A stretch of 64,000 nucleotides of DNA, from assembly GCF_900091725.1 (NCBI RefSeq), contig NZ_FMBW01000091.1, positions 124,001 through 188,000 of the forward strand, written 5' to 3'. The DNA comes from Streptomyces sp. DvalAA-43. Lineage in GTDB: Bacteria; Actinomycetota; Actinomycetes; Streptomycetales; Streptomycetaceae. Both the position numbers and the translations under genes were made by a program. Within the stretch, counting starts at the first letter, position 1; each line of letters starts with the position of its first letter. This document shows, in pieces, positions 17,620-25,555 of the stretch. The notes below the pieces were generated by a model. That model saw nothing but the letters and a program-made list of their open reading frames with translations, had not been told where the DNA came from and ran no database searches.

Positions 17620-18660
17620 TCAGGTTCGCGTGGTCAGCAGGCCGTCGAGCAGATTTCGCGGCCGGGCGGCGGCGCCGAGCAGCGCCCGGTGCAGGGGTTC
17701 CAGGCGTTCCGGGGCGAAGCCGCAGGCCCTCCAGTCGTCGTAGGACAGGGCAAAGCCGAGTTGCTGCCACAGCCGTCCGTTGGCGGCCTCGTGGCTGCCC
17801 GCCGGCTCCAACAGGATCAGCGGGGTGGCCGTCGAGAGGCTGTCGAGCAAGGTGCCACCGCCCGGCTTGCTGACGATGGCACTCGCCGACCGGGCCAGCT
17901 CATACGGCAGTTGACGCCCCTGTCCTTCGGGATCCGCGGGATCCGCGGGGACTTTGAGCAGTGGTGGCAGACCGTCGTCGTGCCAGGGATGCCAGTCGGG
18001 GTCGAGAGTGAAGCAACGGGCCCAGCCGACGGCCGCGGGCGCCTCCGGCACGATCAGATCGAGCGGCAGGCCGGCCCCCGCCAGCTCCCGCGCCCGGTCC
18101 CGGTAGCTGCCGATGGCCCAGCCGCCGCCGTGCACCAGCAGCCGCCCCTCGCGTGCGGACCAGGGGATCGGCGGGCGTGTGTCGACGGGGATGGTCCAGG
18201 GCAGGGTGCCGTCTTCGCGGGCCAGCCACACGTGCTCGGTCTCAGGTGCGTAGCGGCCCGCACGGCGGTACGACGGTGAGACCACGGCATCGACATGGCA
18301 GGCGACGGTGCGCGTCGGCCGACGGCCGAGGTAGCTGTCCAGGAGGCGCAGCCAGAAGCCGGAGAAGACCACGAAGGTCTCCACTCCCTGCTCCTCCCAG
18401 TGCTTCTCCAGCGCTCCCACGGCCTGTGGCGTGAAGTCGTCCACCGGGTCGGTCGCCAGGCCCTGGGCGGCCACCGCGAAGCGCAGATCCCGCTGGAAGC
18501 ACCGGCGGGACTCCACCACGGCCGCCAGCCGGTCGCCGGGCAGCCAGCGTTCCAGTACGTCGACCATGACGTCCGCGCCGTGCTCCCGTAGCCGCTGGGC
18601 AAGGCGCAGACCTGGAACATGGGCACCGAGCGCCACCCCGGAGGTGAGGACGGCGATCAT
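17620..18660 (-). CDS. GT-B glycosyltransferase (MurG/UGT-like)
   Basis: A 346-aa GT-B-fold enzyme. The N-terminal Rossmann half starts IAVLTSGVALGAHVPGLRLA. The C-terminal donor-binding half has VSKPGGGTLLDSLSTATPLI followed by PAGSHEAANG, equivalent to the GGG-T...E-N donor-sugar loop of MurG-type enzymes. The ATG at 18660 overlaps the ATP-grasp stop (ATGA). It presumably transfers a nucleotide-activated sugar to the cluster product. No sugar-nucleotide biosynthesis genes are in the window, so the donor probably comes from primary metabolism. Confidence 0.8.
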   Translation of the reverse strand: MIAVLTSGVALGAHVPGLRLAQRLREHGADVMVDVLERWLPGDRLAAVVESRRCFQRDLRFAVAAQGLATDPVDDFTPQAVGALEKHWEEQGVETFVVFSGFWLRLLDSYLGRRPTRTVACHVDAVVSPSYRRAGRYAPETEHVWLAREDGTLPWTIPVDTRPPIPWSAREGRLLVHGGGWAIGSYRDRARELAGAGLPLDLIVPEAPAAVGWARCFTLDPDWHPWHDDGLPPLLKVPADPADPEGQGRQLPYELARSASAIVSKPGGGTLLDSLSTATPLILLEPAGSHEAANGRLWQQLGFALSYDDWRACGFAPERLEPLHRALLGAAARPRNLLDGLLTTRT

Positions 18661-19982
18661 CCTGTGGGCACCTCCGTGCGTGTCGCGCTGATCCCGGCGG
18701 TCGCCGCGCACTTCTCGGTGCGGGCGCGCAGCGCCGGGAAGTCGCCCGGTCCGCAGAATGCGGCGCAGACGAGCCGACCCCGCGGGGTGCACAGACTGCC
18801 GCCGGACAGTGGCAGGACCCCGGGCCGTGCGCCGCCGCCGTACAGCAGTCCCGCCGCACGCAGCGCGGACAGCAGTGATGTCACGTCGGTTCCGTGCTCC
18901 ACAAACATGTCCTGTTGCCACAGCTGCGCCCGCAGGCCGTACGGCCGGACGCGTTCGTCGAGCTCCAGCGTCAACAACCCCATCGACATGCGGGCGTTGA
19001 TCTCCAGGACAGGCAGCCAGCCGCCGTCGGCCAGCAGCATGGAGTCGATTCCGACAGGGCCGGAGTAGCCCGCCACTGCCAGGGCGCGGGCCACCTGCTC
19101 CAGGATGGCCGGATAGCCACGCCGGTCGAGCTCGGCCGACAGGTCCGGCGGCACCGGGTGGGAGGCCGCGTGCCGGTAGCCGCCGTTGGTCATGCCTTGC
19201 AGGCCGCGCAGGGACCAGGAGCCGTCACGGCATATCTCCAGGTGGGCGGAGAAGTCCTGGGCCCGCTCGTAGCGGGGCTGCACCACCAGCTCGGTGCGCA
19301 GTCCCTCGTCCTCCTGGGCCCGCAGTCTGCGCACCAGTCGGCGCAGCGCCCCCGGCCCGGTGACCTCGACGGTGCCGCGGCCCGCCACCCCGTAGGGGTC
19401 CTTCACCAGGACCGTTCCTTGCAACCGCTGCACGGCGGCGGCCAGTTCGTCGGCGGATCGGACCACAGTGCCCGCCCCGGGAAGTTCGAGGGCGCCCGCC
19501 AACTCCGATGACCATGCCTTGCCATTGACCTGTTGGACCACCGAGTGGTGCGGCAACCCACCGGCCTTGTCGGGATGTTGCCGCAGCAGTTGTTGGGTCG
19601 CCGGAAGCACCGCGTACGGCTGGATGGCCGCGGCCGTGGCCACGGCACGGCACAGTGCGGGATCATCGGCGATCGCCTCTTCCACGGCGGCGTCGGCGTC
19701 GCCTGTCGCGGCTGGTCCGGCCGCGACGGACCGGAAGGTGATGCCTGCCGCACCGAGGGCTTCGAGCTGGGACTGGGCCAGGGTGCCGCGGGTGACCAAC
19801 AGGTCGTCCGGCCGACAGGCCGCGGCAAGCGTCTCGTCCAGGCCGGAGATCACCGTGTGGGCCTCGGCGCCCGCCAGGCTCGGTAACCGGGTGAGGGAGG
19901 CGGGGCGCCAGAGCCGCTCCGCGTCGAAGGTGCCGAAGCGAGCGGTACCCCGGGGCCGCAGTGGGCCGGTTCCGACCGTCAC
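18657..19982 (-). CDS. ATP-grasp carboxylate-amine/thiol ligase
   Basis: A 441-aa protein with ATP-grasp features: TVLVKDPYGVAGRGTVEV in the nucleotide-binding subdomain, LVVQPRYERAQDFS, and the metal-binding strand PVLEINARMSMG. A ~130-aa N-terminal pre-ATP-grasp region precedes them. ATP-grasp ligases make acyl-phosphates and pass them to an amine or thiol. Here GTG 19982 overlaps the ACP stop (GTGA), which strongly suggests it loads an amino acid onto that carrier, as BtrJ does with BtrI in butirosin biosynthesis. Amino acid identity cannot be read from the sequence. Ligation of two amino acids is the main alternative. Confidence 0.82.
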   Translation of the reverse strand: MTVGTGPLRPRGTARFGTFDAERLWRPASLTRLPSLAGAEAHTVISGLDETLAAACRPDDLLVTRGTLAQSQLEALGAAGITFRSVAAGPAATGDADAAVEEAIADDPALCRAVATAAAIQPYAVLPATQQLLRQHPDKAGGLPHHSVVQQVNGKAWSSELAGALELPGAGTVVRSADELAAAVQRLQGTVLVKDPYGVAGRGTVEVTGPGALRRLVRRLRAQEDEGLRTELVVQPRYERAQDFSAHLEICRDGSWSLRGLQGMTNGGYRHAASHPVPPDLSAELDRRGYPAILEQVARALAVAGYSGPVGIDSMLLADGGWLPVLEINARMSMGLLTLELDERVRPYGLRAQLWQQDMFVEHGTDVTSLLSALRAAGLLYGGGARPGVLPLSGGSLCTPRGRLVCAAFCGPGDFPALRARTEKCAATAGISATRTEVPTG

Positions 19983-20245
19983 CGGGAGGGTTCCCGGCGT
20001 GCGATGACTTCCGCGCTGAACATACGGACCGATGTGAGGTGCTGCAGGCTCAGGTTCTCGAAGTCCAGCTCGATGTCGAATTCGTCCTCGATCTGCAGCA
20101 GGAATTCGATGGCCTCCAGCGAATCCAGACCGAGGGCAGTCACCATGTCGACGTCGGGCGATATCCGAACGGGCTCAAGTCTGCGGCTGAGCACGTTGGT
20201 CAGCACCTTCATCACGCGCGTCTCGGTGTCGGTCATCTCCTGCAC
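19979..20245 (-). CDS. Acyl/aminoacyl carrier protein
   Basis: An 88-aa single carrier domain with the phosphopantetheine attachment Ser in GLDSLEAIEFLLQIEDEFDI and the acidic helix II/III of type II ACPs. The GTG start at 20245 follows GGGGTG at a good distance; an ATG at 20236 is possible. It sits 3 bp after the radical SAM stop and overlaps the ATP-grasp start. It is the only carrier in the cluster and should hold the substrate for the radical SAM, ATP-grasp or condensation enzymes. A phosphopantetheinyl transferase is not present here and would be supplied from elsewhere. Confidence 0.93.
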   Translation of the reverse strand: MQEMTDTETRVMKVLTNVLSRRLEPVRISPDVDMVTALGLDSLEAIEFLLQIEDEFDIELDFENLSLQHLTSVRMFSAEVIARREPSR

Positions 20246-20248
20246 CGT

Positions 20249-21424
20249 TCACACCCCGTTCATGTAGAGAAGAATGCACTTCGAGCAGACCGGCATCATT
20301 CCCGTCTCCGCCAGGATCGTCCGGACTCGGCGGAACCGTTCGCTCTGCCACAGTTGCAGCGTCGGCGTCTCGTACAGATTCCCGACGACGAACTCCGGGA
20401 AGAACTTGCACGAACTCACATTGCCGTCCGCATGCACCTCCATGCGGTTGGTGACGGCCAGGCAGCGGGTGCGCCGCTGCGCCGGCTGCGAGGTGCCGAG
20501 GATGAACGACTCGACCTCGCCGTCCGCCAGTTCCGGCTGATAGCGGATCCGCGGCGCCCAGGTGCGCGAGGCCAGTCGGGCCATGGACTCCTGCAGCACC
20601 GGCAGCAGTTCCTCGGGCAGCCGGTACGTGTAGGAGTGCCAGGTGGGCCGGGCCGTACCGGTATCGGGCTCCAGCCAGGCGAAGTGCTCGCGGTAGACCT
20701 CGTCCATCGCCCCGGCGACCTGCGGGCTGATGTACCAGGGGAACTGGAAGTAGACGGTGTTGACTCCGGTTTCCTCCGCCCACTCCATGAACTCGTACAT
20801 GCGATGCACGGTGACATGGGAAACCATGCATCCGACCGACACCTGGCCGCGATACTCGCCCTTTCGCTGCAGGTCGAGCATGGCTTCCATGTTCTTCATC
20901 GTCCGTTTGAACGTGCCGCGACCGCGCAGTTCGTCGTGGTCGGAGTCCAGCCCGTCCAGGCTCACGAGAAGGTTGAGGTGCTCCCCAATGCGCAGCAGAT
21001 CATCCATGTGGCGCTGGAAAAGCAGACCGTTGGTGCACATGGTCACGGTGCGCGGATAGCTTTCGATCAGGCGCGACACCTCGTCGAAGCGGCTGTGCAT
21101 CAAGGGCTCGCCGCCCCAGATGTACAGGCGTCCGGGCACCCCCGACGTCTCCTGCAGTATGTTCTCGATCAGTTCCGGGGCGAGTTCCTGCCGCTGCTTG
21201 TCGATTCCCCAATCCCGGAAGAACCCCTGCTCATTCCACTGATAGCAGTGCGTGCAGCGAAGGTTGCACTTGTATGTGAGCTGCAGGCTCACCTCACGCG
21301 GGATGTCTGCCGCATAGGCGCGGTCGGCGCGTAACCCCGCCCGGGATTCAGAGCGAATTGCGACCGTATGCTTGATGTCCGCAAATTCTTTGGCGGTGAG
21401 CTTACGGCTCGTCCTGGGGGACAT
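20249..21424 (-). CDS. Radical SAM enzyme with SPASM/twitch-like C-terminal cluster domain
   Basis: A 391-aa protein. The radical SAM cluster is C53-xxx-C57-xx-C60 (YKCNLRCTHCYQW), followed by WGGEP for SAM binding. The C-terminus has four further Cys (RTRC, VSSC, C380-xx-C383) around VHADGNVSSCKFFPEFVVGN, typical of a SPASM or twitch auxiliary Fe-S cluster. Such enzymes oxidise or cross-link peptides, or dehydrogenate small molecules (BtrN). No precursor-peptide gene or RRE domain is visible nearby, so a small-molecule or carrier-bound substrate is more likely than a RiPP. The ATG at 21424 follows GAGGAGAGAG. It is the first gene of the operon. Confidence 0.92.
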   Translation of the reverse strand: MSPRTSRKLTAKEFADIKHTVAIRSESRAGLRADRAYAADIPREVSLQLTYKCNLRCTHCYQWNEQGFFRDWGIDKQRQELAPELIENILQETSGVPGRLYIWGGEPLMHSRFDEVSRLIESYPRTVTMCTNGLLFQRHMDDLLRIGEHLNLLVSLDGLDSDHDELRGRGTFKRTMKNMEAMLDLQRKGEYRGQVSVGCMVSHVTVHRMYEFMEWAEETGVNTVYFQFPWYISPQVAGAMDEVYREHFAWLEPDTGTARPTWHSYTYRLPEELLPVLQESMARLASRTWAPRIRYQPELADGEVESFILGTSQPAQRRTRCLAVTNRMEVHADGNVSSCKFFPEFVVGNLYETPTLQLWQSERFRRVRTILAETGMMPVCSKCILLYMNGV

Positions 21425-21479
21425 CTCTCTCCTCGGTTCGGCTGGCAAGGCTAAGCGAATTCGTGGAGCAATGCGACGC

Positions 21480-21509
21480 ATCGTGGCGTGCGTACACCGC
21501 CACTGTCAA
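21480..21509 (-). promoter_or_regulatory. Candidate promoter of the radical SAM operon
   Basis: On the minus strand, a perfect TTGACA (21509-21504) is followed after 18 bp by CACGAT (21485-21480), a weak -10. The start codon at 21424 lies about 55 bp further on. The -35 is good and the -10 poor, consistent with an activator-dependent or weak promoter. Confidence 0.45.
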
Positions 21510-21590
21510 CCACTACTCGGCACGCCGAGCACCAGCCTCAACTTGCCTGCGGACCATGGACTGTTCGTCGACATGACCCCAGGTAGAGGC

Positions 21591-21620
21591 TTGACACCCA
21601 CAGATGGTCTAGGCCATTAT
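21591..21620 (+). promoter_or_regulatory. Promoter with DasR-type (dre-like) operator
   Basis: TTGACA (21591-21596) and CATTAT (21615-21620) are spaced by 18 bp. The spacer contains TGGTCTAGGCCA (21605-21616), one base from the TGGTCTAGACCA core recognised by the GntR-family GlcNAc regulator DasR and found in streptomycete chitinase promoters. An operator overlapping the spacer would block RNA polymerase. No intact chitin-related gene follows on the plus strand, so the site may be an orphan left after gene loss. Confidence 0.5.
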
Positions 21621-21982
21621 TCCAGGGTCTCACCTGCTGGTCCGGCATGGGTGAACCGCTGTATCTGGATTGCCACCCCGGAGGTCGGCCGTGGAATCGA
21701 GCGCGTTGGACAGGTCTGCCATGACGGTAATTCATCCCGGCTTCACCAGAACGACGACCGGCGCAATATAAATGACCCGGAACAGGCCGCCGCATTGATC
21801 CCTTGAGCGGTTTCAGCCGCCGGACGACAATGAAAAGGACCTCGCCGGGCAGAGCAGGCGGCGCACCGCTGCTGCCGACGCCGCCGAGTACCGCGCCGAA
21901 GGAGACGGGTCGTCGGCGGCCCCTCTCCGGTCACCGGGGGCGTCGGTCCGGCCGGGCTCAAGACCTCCGGACCGCTTCCTCG

Positions 21983-22405
21983 TCACGCAAGGAATGACAG
22001 CCGCACCTGCCGACGAGGATTGTCCTTGTTCGTATCCACCAGGCACACCGACTGCCACGTCCCCAGCTCCAGCCGGCCGCCGATCACCGGAAGCGTCGCG
22101 TGCGGGGGGACCAGTGCGGGCAGTACGTGGTCGCGGCCGTGGCCTGGGGTGCCGTGGCGGTGCTGCCAGCGGCCGTCGGCGGGCAGCAGGGTGTGGAGGG
22201 TGGCCAGGAGGTCGTCGTCGCTGCCGGAACCGGTCTCCAGGATGGCGATGCCGGCCGTGGCGTGCGGTACGAAGATGTTGAGGAGGCCGTCCCTGGAGGC
22301 GGCGTTCCGGGTGAGGAACTGCTCGCAGTCGGCTGTCAGGTCGGTGACGGTCTCCGTCGTTCCGGTGGTGATGTGCAGGACGCTGGTGGCGAAGGCGTGG
22401 GGCAT
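21983..22405 (-). CDS. YjbQ/UPF0047 family protein
   Basis: A 140-aa protein with the full UPF0047 pattern: FVPHATAGIAILETGSGSDDD, HRHGTPGHGRDHVLPALVPP and PVIGGRLELGTWQSVCLVD. E. coli YjbQ has weak thiamine-phosphate synthase activity, but the true function is unsettled. The ATG at 22405 opens the conserved fold. It is transcribed away from the sulfonate operon and is not obviously linked to either neighbour. Confidence 0.9.
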   Translation of the reverse strand: MPHAFATSVLHITTGTTETVTDLTADCEQFLTRNAASRDGLLNIFVPHATAGIAILETGSGSDDDLLATLHTLLPADGRWQHRHGTPGHGRDHVLPALVPPHATLPVIGGRLELGTWQSVCLVDTNKDNPRRQVRLSFLA

Positions 22406-22460
22406 GTGTCCATCTTCCCGCTCGTGCGGCGAGATCTCGCGTCCATCTGCCGAGACACCA

Positions 22461-22490
22461 TTGACCGTTTCAGTCAGGGATCGCTACGTT
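22461..22490 (+). promoter_or_regulatory. Promoter of the sulfonate operon leader
   Basis: TTGACC (22461-22466) and TACGTT (22485-22490) are spaced by 18 bp. Transcription would begin within about one base of the leader-peptide ATG at 22498, so the peptide is probably read from a leaderless mRNA. Confidence 0.55.
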
Positions 22491-22497
22491 CGGCGCC

Positions 22498-22581
22498 ATG
22501 TTCCGTTCAGCTCTGCTCACTTCGCGCGGTCACATCGACCTGCTGCGGGTGGCCTCCGCCGCGTGTCGCCGCGGCTGCTGA
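22498..22581 (+). CDS. Cys-containing leader peptide upstream of sulfonate genes
   Basis: A 27-aa peptide with core SALLTSRGHIDLLRVASA and the ending CRRGC-stop. This belongs to the short actinobacterial leader peptides found before sulfur-assimilation genes, with conserved LLTSR-HIDLLR. It has no Shine-Dalgarno sequence and its ATG coincides with the predicted transcription start, so leaderless translation is likely. Two Cys codons at the very end suggest ribosome stalling when cysteinyl-tRNA is scarce, which would relieve attenuation of the ssu operon that starts 205 bp downstream. A small CGCCGG-TGAC-CCGGCG hairpin (22602-22617) follows. The attenuation mechanism is inferred from related systems. 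Confidence 0.75.
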   Translation: MFRSALLTSRGHIDLLRVASAACRRGC

Positions 22582-22785
22582 CGTTCTTCAGCACTTCCTC
22601 CCGCCGGTGACCCGGCGCTCCGGCCACCCGTTCCCACGGCTGTACGCGCCTGCCCGTATGCGCCCCGGCGTACCCCGGCCCGCCCACCACGCCTCGTGAT
22701 CACTGTGCCGTAACCCCGGCGGTGGTCCGCGCGCCCGTGGCCGCGGCGCGCCTCCCCCTGTCCGTGGACTGCTCATGGAGCCCTC

Positions 22786-23679
22786 ATGACCATCGGCCAT
22801 GCTCTCGCCCCACCGGATATGTCATCGGAATCCGGAAAGATCCCTGTTCCGGCCGCTCATCGACCGCTCGATCTGGAGCCCGTCGTCCCGGCCTCCGCGC
22901 GAGGTACGCGGCTGCGTGCCGTGCCCCGCTGGCTGCGGCGTACCGCCGGGCCGCTGCTGCTGCTCGCGCTGTGGCAGGTGCTCAGCGCCACCGGGGTCCT
23001 GCACCCCGATGTGCTCGCCTCGCCCGGCACCATCGCCCGCGCCGGATCGGATCTGATCGCCGACGGGACGCTGCCCTCGGCCATGGCGGTCTCACTGCGG
23101 CGGGTGGCCGCCGGGCTGGTGCTCGGAGGTGTCGTCGGAACGGCGCTCGCACTGGTCTCCGGGCTCTCGCGGCTCGGCGAGGACCTGGTGGACGCGAGCG
23201 TGCAGATGCTGCGCACCGTGCCCTGGGTCGGACTGATCCCGCTCTTCATCATCTGGCTGGGAATCGGTGAGGCCCCGAAGGTGGCGCTCATCGCGCTCGG
23301 CGTCGCCTTCCATCTGTACCTCAATGTGTACGCGGGCATTCGCGGCGTCGACGCCCAGCTCGTCGAGGCCGGGGAGTCGCTGGGGCTCGGCCGATGGGGT
23401 CTGGTCCGGCACGTGGTGCTGCCGGGCGCGCTGCCCGGTGCGATGACCGGGCTGCGCTACTCGCTCGCCACCGCGTGGCTGGCCCTGGTCTTCGGCGAGT
23501 CCGTCAACGCCGACGCCGGGATCGGCTTCCTGATGAACCAGGCCCGGGAGTTCTTCCGTACCGACGTCATCGTCGTCTGCCTGGTCGTCTACGCCTTCCT
23601 CGGCCTCACCGCCGATGTCATCGTCCGCACGCTCGAAAGGCTGCTGCTGCAATGGCGACCGACCTTCACGGGGCAGTGA
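22786..23679 (+). CDS. ssuC: Sulfonate ABC transporter permease
   Basis: A 297-aa inner-membrane permease of the BPD_transp_1/SsuC-TauC group with about six helices and the EAA-type cytoplasmic loop (VEAGESLGLGRWGLVRHVVLPGALPGAM). The ATG at 22786 follows GGAG. The gene is first in ssuCBA-ssuD and overlaps the ATPase gene by 28 bp. It imports aliphatic sulfonates or related sulfur sources with the products of 23,652 and 24,524. The substrate class is supported by the adjacent monooxygenase. Confidence 0.9.
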   Translation: MTIGHALAPPDMSSESGKIPVPAAHRPLDLEPVVPASARGTRLRAVPRWLRRTAGPLLLLALWQVLSATGVLHPDVLASPGTIARAGSDLIADGTLPSAMAVSLRRVAAGLVLGGVVGTALALVSGLSRLGEDLVDASVQMLRTVPWVGLIPLFIIWLGIGEAPKVALIALGVAFHLYLNVYAGIRGVDAQLVEAGESLGLGRWGLVRHVVLPGALPGAMTGLRYSLATAWLALVFGESVNADAGIGFLMNQAREFFRTDVIVVCLVVYAFLGLTADVIVRTLERLLLQWRPTFTGQ

Positions 23680-24425
23680 GCTCCCCCTCTCCGGCCGGCC
23701 CGGCCGGGACCGCCGTGCGGGTCGAGGGGCTGACCCGCTCCTTCGGCGGCAGGGCCGTCGTCGACGGACTCGATCTCACCCTGCGCACCGGGGAGTTCAC
23801 GGCGCTGCTCGGGCGCAGCGGCTGCGGGAAGTCGACGCTGCTGCGGGTGCTCGCCGGACTCGACCGTGAGATCGAGGGCACGGTGCTCGTACCGAAGCGT
23901 CGGGCGGTCGCCTTTCAGGCCCCCCGGCTCATGCCGTGGAAGAAGGTCTGGCGCAATGTGCTGCTGGGGCTACCCGGGAAGCTCGAACGGGCGGTCGCCG
24001 AGCGGGCGTTGGCGGAGGTCGGGCTCGCGGAGCGGTCTGGGGCGTGGCCCAAGACGCTCTCCGGGGGCGAGGCCCAGCGCGCCTCGCTGGCCCGCGCCCT
24101 GGTGCGTGAGCCGGATCTCCTGCTGCTCGACGAACCGTTCGGCGCGCTGGACGCGTTGACCCGTATCAGGGCACAGCGGCTGGTGGCCGAGGTCTGGCAG
24201 CGGCGTGGATGCGCCGTGCTGCTGGTCACCCACGATGTGGACGAGGCGCTGCTGCTGGCCGACCGGGCGCTGGTGATGCGGGACGGAGCGATCGCCTACG
24301 AGACGCCGGTCGCCCTGGACCGGCCGCGCGGCGCGAGCAGTCCCGGATTCGCCGCGCTGCGCTCCCGGCTGCTGACCGAACTGGGCGTCGAGGGCGATGC
24401 CGCCGGTGACGCCGAGGCCGCCTGA
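23652..24425 (+). CDS. ssuB: Sulfonate ABC transporter ATPase
   Basis: A 257-aa ABC ATPase with Walker A GRSGCGKST, Q-loop region AFQAPRLMPWKKV, signature LSGGEAQR, Walker B LLLLDEPFGALD and H-loop VTHDVDEA. It matches the SsuB/TauB family in length. The ATG at 23652 lies inside the end of ssuC, so translation is coupled. The last codons lie in the first copy of a ~41-bp tandem duplication (24408-24490), which probably placed the present stop. Confidence 0.92.
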   Translation: MATDLHGAVSSPSPAGPAGTAVRVEGLTRSFGGRAVVDGLDLTLRTGEFTALLGRSGCGKSTLLRVLAGLDREIEGTVLVPKRRAVAFQAPRLMPWKKVWRNVLLGLPGKLERAVAERALAEVGLAERSGAWPKTLSGGEAQRASLARALVREPDLLLLDEPFGALDALTRIRAQRLVAEVWQRRGCAVLLVTHDVDEALLLADRALVMRDGAIAYETPVALDRPRGASSPGFAALRSRLLTELGVEGDAAGDAEAA

Positions 24426-24490
24426 GCCGGGTCTGCCGCATATCCATTGACGCCGAGGCGACCTGGGCCGGGTTCTGCCGCACATCCGTA
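24408..24490. repeat. Imperfect ~41-bp tandem duplication
   Basis: Unit 1 (24408-24448) and unit 2 (24449-24490) both begin GACGCCGAGGC and share GCCGGGT-CTGCCGCA-ATCC with a few substitutions and a one-base indel. The first copy contains the ssuB stop; the second is noncoding. A local slippage duplication with later drift explains it. Confidence 0.75.
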
Positions 24491-24523
24491 TCCCGCCCGC
24501 GCCGTACGACGAAAGAGCATCCG

Positions 24524-25555
24524 ATGAGAAACCGCTCCCTGCCCGCCCTCCTTCTTCTGCCCCTCACCGTGCTGGTGTCCGCCTGCGGCGGGGCCACCTC
24601 CGCCTCCACCACCGGGAACACCGACGGGAAGGGCGCCGTCACCCTCGACGTCGGTGACCAGAAGGGTGGTTACGAAGCCATCCTGCGGGCCTCCGGTGAG
24701 CTGGACGATCTCGACTACCGGATCAAGTGGTCCACCTTCAGCTCCGGCCCGCCCCTGCTGGAGGCCGTCAACGCCAAGGCCGTGGACATCGGGGGCGTCG
24801 GCAATACGCCGCCGGTCTTCGCGGCGGGTTCCGATTCCCGGATCGTCGTGGTGGGGGCCGGCCACGGCTCGTCCGCCGGCGAGGCGATCGTCGTCCCCGA
24901 GGACTCGCCGTTGAAATCCCCCGAGCAGCTCAAGGGCAAGTCGATCGCGGTGGCGCAGGGCAGTTCGGCCCACTACCAGCTGATCGCCTCGCTGAAGAAG
25001 GCCGGGCTCGGCATCAAGGACGTGAAGCTGAACTACCTCCAGCCGGCCGATGCGCTGGCCGCCTTCAGCCGGGGCAAGGTCGATGCCTGGGCGATCTGGG
25101 ACCCGTACACCTCACAGGTGCTTCGCAGCACGAAGTCCCGCGTGCTGACCACCGGGCAGGGCATCGTGAACGGGCTCAGCTTCCAGGTGGCCTCGCCGGA
25201 CGCGCTGAAGGACGCCGGGAAGTCCCGGGCGATCGGCGATCTGCTGGTGCGTCTGCAGCGGGCCCAGTCCTGGGTGTTCAAGCATCCGGAGGCATGGGCG
25301 AAGGTCTGGGCGAAGGAGACCGGACTGCCCTACGCGGTGGCTCTGGACGCGGTCAAGCGCAGTTCCGGCACCCGTGTGTCCGTCGCCGTCGATCCTGCCG
25401 CGATCGCCTCCGAGCAGGCGATCGCCGACACCTTCGCCGATCTGAAGCTCATTCCGCGGCGCTTCGCCTTCGAGGACTACGTCGACACCCGGTTCAACCG
25501 CGATCTTCCTCCGTCCTCCACCGCTCCCCGCTCGTACGGAAAGGCCTCGTCATGA
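24524..25555 (+). CDS. ssuA: Sulfonate-binding lipoprotein
   Basis: A 343-aa substrate-binding protein. The signal peptide ends in lipobox LVSAC (Cys21), so it is a membrane-anchored lipoprotein. The NMT1/SsuA-like fold shows in VGDQKGGYEAILRASGEL, AKAVDIGGVGNTPPVFA and the hinge VAQGSSAHYQLIASL. It delivers sulfonates to SsuBC. A 98-bp gap partly filled by the tandem duplication separates it from ssuB. Its TGA overlaps the monooxygenase ATG. Confidence 0.92.
   Translation: MRNRSLPALLLLPLTVLVSACGGATSASTTGNTDGKGAVTLDVGDQKGGYEAILRASGELDDLDYRIKWSTFSSGPPLLEAVNAKAVDIGGVGNTPPVFAAGSDSRIVVVGAGHGSSAGEAIVVPEDSPLKSPEQLKGKSIAVAQGSSAHYQLIASLKKAGLGIKDVKLNYLQPADALAAFSRGKVDAWAIWDPYTSQVLRSTKSRVLTTGQGIVNGLSFQVASPDALKDAGKSRAIGDLLVRLQRAQSWVFKHPEAWAKVWAKETGLPYAVALDAVKRSSGTRVSVAVDPAAIASEQAIADTFADLKLIPRRFAFEDYVDTRFNRDLPPSSTAPRSYGKASS

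Larger units (their letters stand above)
21425..21982. other. 558-bp intergenic region with two promoter-like sites
   Basis: No convincing gene is present. It holds a leftward TTGACA (21504-21509) for the biosynthetic operon and a rightward TTGACA with an embedded dre-like palindrome (21591-21620). Downstream of the latter, the only open stretches are short (for example from the ATG at about 21647) and have no recognised homology. Confidence 0.55.

Noticed and set aside
21647..21722. Short plus-strand peptide downstream of the dre-like promoter
   Set aside because: No ribosome site, no homology recognised, and it ends after about 25 codons; not supportable as a gene.
22602..22617. 6-bp hairpin after the leader peptide as a definite attenuator terminator
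   Set aside because: The stem is perfect but short and without a T-run; it is mentioned as context and not annotated as a terminator.
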